64,000 nucleotides of DNA, from contig CM034108.1 in the NCBI GenBank assembly GCA_019914945.1, positions 754,001 through 818,000 of the forward strand, written 5' to 3'. Position numbers and translations under genes: made by a program. Below the pieces are notes generated by a model. It searched no databases and was not told the origin of the DNA. It worked only from the letters and a program-made list of their open reading frames with translations. The stretch comes from Typha latifolia (taxonomy: Eukaryota; Streptophyta; Magnoliopsida; Poales; Typhaceae). Of this stretch, positions 63,325-64,000 are shown piece after piece (positions within the stretch are counted from its first letter, which is position 1; each line of letters opens with the position of its first letter).

Positions 63325-64000
63325 TTAAGTATCCAAGATTTCATCAGCTTCAATCAGCTCTGGTACTTTATCTAGTAAGCGATTCATGTCCTGAGGAAAT
63401 TCTAGCTTTGCTCTGTTGGTCTTGCCTCCAACAACGACTGTACTCCCATCTTGGAGGGCCCATATCTAAGATAAGCGAAGATACATATCTTATAGTTGGA
63501 CATTTTTGCTTCTCACAAGGGAGAAAAAAAGTACATATAGATATATGTGCACTTAAGAGTATAAGGCATTAGAGAGAGATGCAGCACCTGTGAGTGGGAT
63601 AAATAGCTAATGCAAGTCGTGAGCATCAGAGCACCAAATCCAGCATAAACAACAGGCACCCCAGGATCAGTCTGATAAGATTGAAAATAAGACACATTTC
63701 AGAGGAATGAAAAGGGAAAAGAGAGTGAAGCTTAATCTTGGAAATTTGCCTACCAAGGCACTACTTTGATCCCTCACCTTCAAATCGAGACCACTACTTC
63801 CAATGGCATCTTCAATCACAATTTTGTTACCATTGATTTCAATAGGAAGTTTTGAGCTGGGTCGGCGAACTCCCGCAAACTTGCCCTCTTGATCATACAA
63901 GACAATAGACTGCAGATCACGAGCGAGCATTGATCTGATAAATTTTAGAAACAGAAGAAGGGTAAAAAACAGTTGACTTATCACCTGGAATTATTTAAAA
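63325..64000 (-). CDS. CCS1: CCS1/ResB plastid cytochrome c assembly protein, partial
   Basis: C-terminal part only; the gene continues beyond the right edge. Exons: last 16 bases to 63985, then 63934-63778, 63671-63588 and 63465-63325. The protein reads [16 protein letters not shown], then [13 protein letters not shown] joined to [20 protein letters not shown] with ISYLSHSQ, then IWALQDGST and [19 protein letters not shown] to a stop. This is the System II haem-delivery subunit Ccs1, a thylakoid membrane protein that works with CcsA to attach haem to cytochromes f and c6. The late membrane span [18 protein letters not shown] is visible. The donor after GLDLK (GTGAGG) was preferred over a later GT because it gives the family junction LKTDPG. 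Confidence 0.9.

Noticed and set aside
63754..63777. Extended CCS1 exon reading VRDQSSAL before the junction
   Set aside because: The earlier GTGAGG donor after GLDLK yields the expected LKTDPG junction; the longer form adds residues not recalled in the family. It could be a minor isoform.

Overview
The window is nuclear DNA from a flowering plant. Genes are split by GT-AG introns, intergenic DNA is AT-rich, and there are plastid-targeted proteins, PPR-DYW editing factors and class-1-type phytoglobins. Several single-exon or long-exon genes (allene oxide synthase, NPH3, the PADRE gene) are markedly GC-rich, which suggests a monocot; the species cannot be fixed from sequence alone. Gene density, about one per 4 kb, implies a fairly compact genome.

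Left part (1-26.7 kb): an intronless allene oxide synthase (AOS, -) lies beside about 6 kb of gene-poor DNA with transposon-like GAGCTCG-rich segments. Next come a four-exon NPH3/BTB protein (+) and, convergent to it, a very short PPR-DYW protein (-). A decayed copy of plastid octanoyltransferase LIP2p (-) has two in-frame stops and lacks its catalytic exon. It lies head-to-head with an intact COR413 plasma-membrane gene (+) that has an ABRE fused to a DRE core upstream. A small snoRNA locus (20.7-21.3 kb, +) holds a U15-like box C/D snoRNA and a second box C/D snoRNA behind a telo-box and TATA. A 691-residue PPR-DYW protein (-) and a PADRE/DUF4228 gene (+) follow.

Middle part (27.7-37.3 kb): a phytoglobin (non-symbiotic haemoglobin) cluster of four intact four-exon genes (-, -, +, -) and one pseudogene, each intact copy with a TATA box about 105-110 bp upstream of its ATG. 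Genes A and B are a direct duplication of about 2.4 kb. Gene C is inverted and forms a large inverted repeat with B's upstream flank and with gene D.

Right part (38-64 kb): PDV2 (plastid division, -), a MIP1-zipper/DUF547 protein (-), a Golgi-type DUF616 protein (TOD1/MUCI70-like, -), nuclear-encoded plastid ribosomal protein S9 (-) with an organelle-like insert in its intron, a 76-residue one-helix membrane protein (+) sharing a 301-bp divergent promoter with S9, a BTB/POZ protein (+), and the 3' end of CCS1 (plastid cytochrome c assembly, -) running off the right edge.

There is no operon logic. Common themes are plastid proteins (AOS, the LIP2p relic, PDV2, S9, CCS1) and stress or hormone response (AOS, COR413, PADRE, phytoglobins). 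Exon boundaries were read by hand from splice signals and frame continuity; all give uninterrupted proteins except in the two pseudogenes. The most interesting items are the rearranged phytoglobin array, the snoRNA pair and the LIP2p relic.
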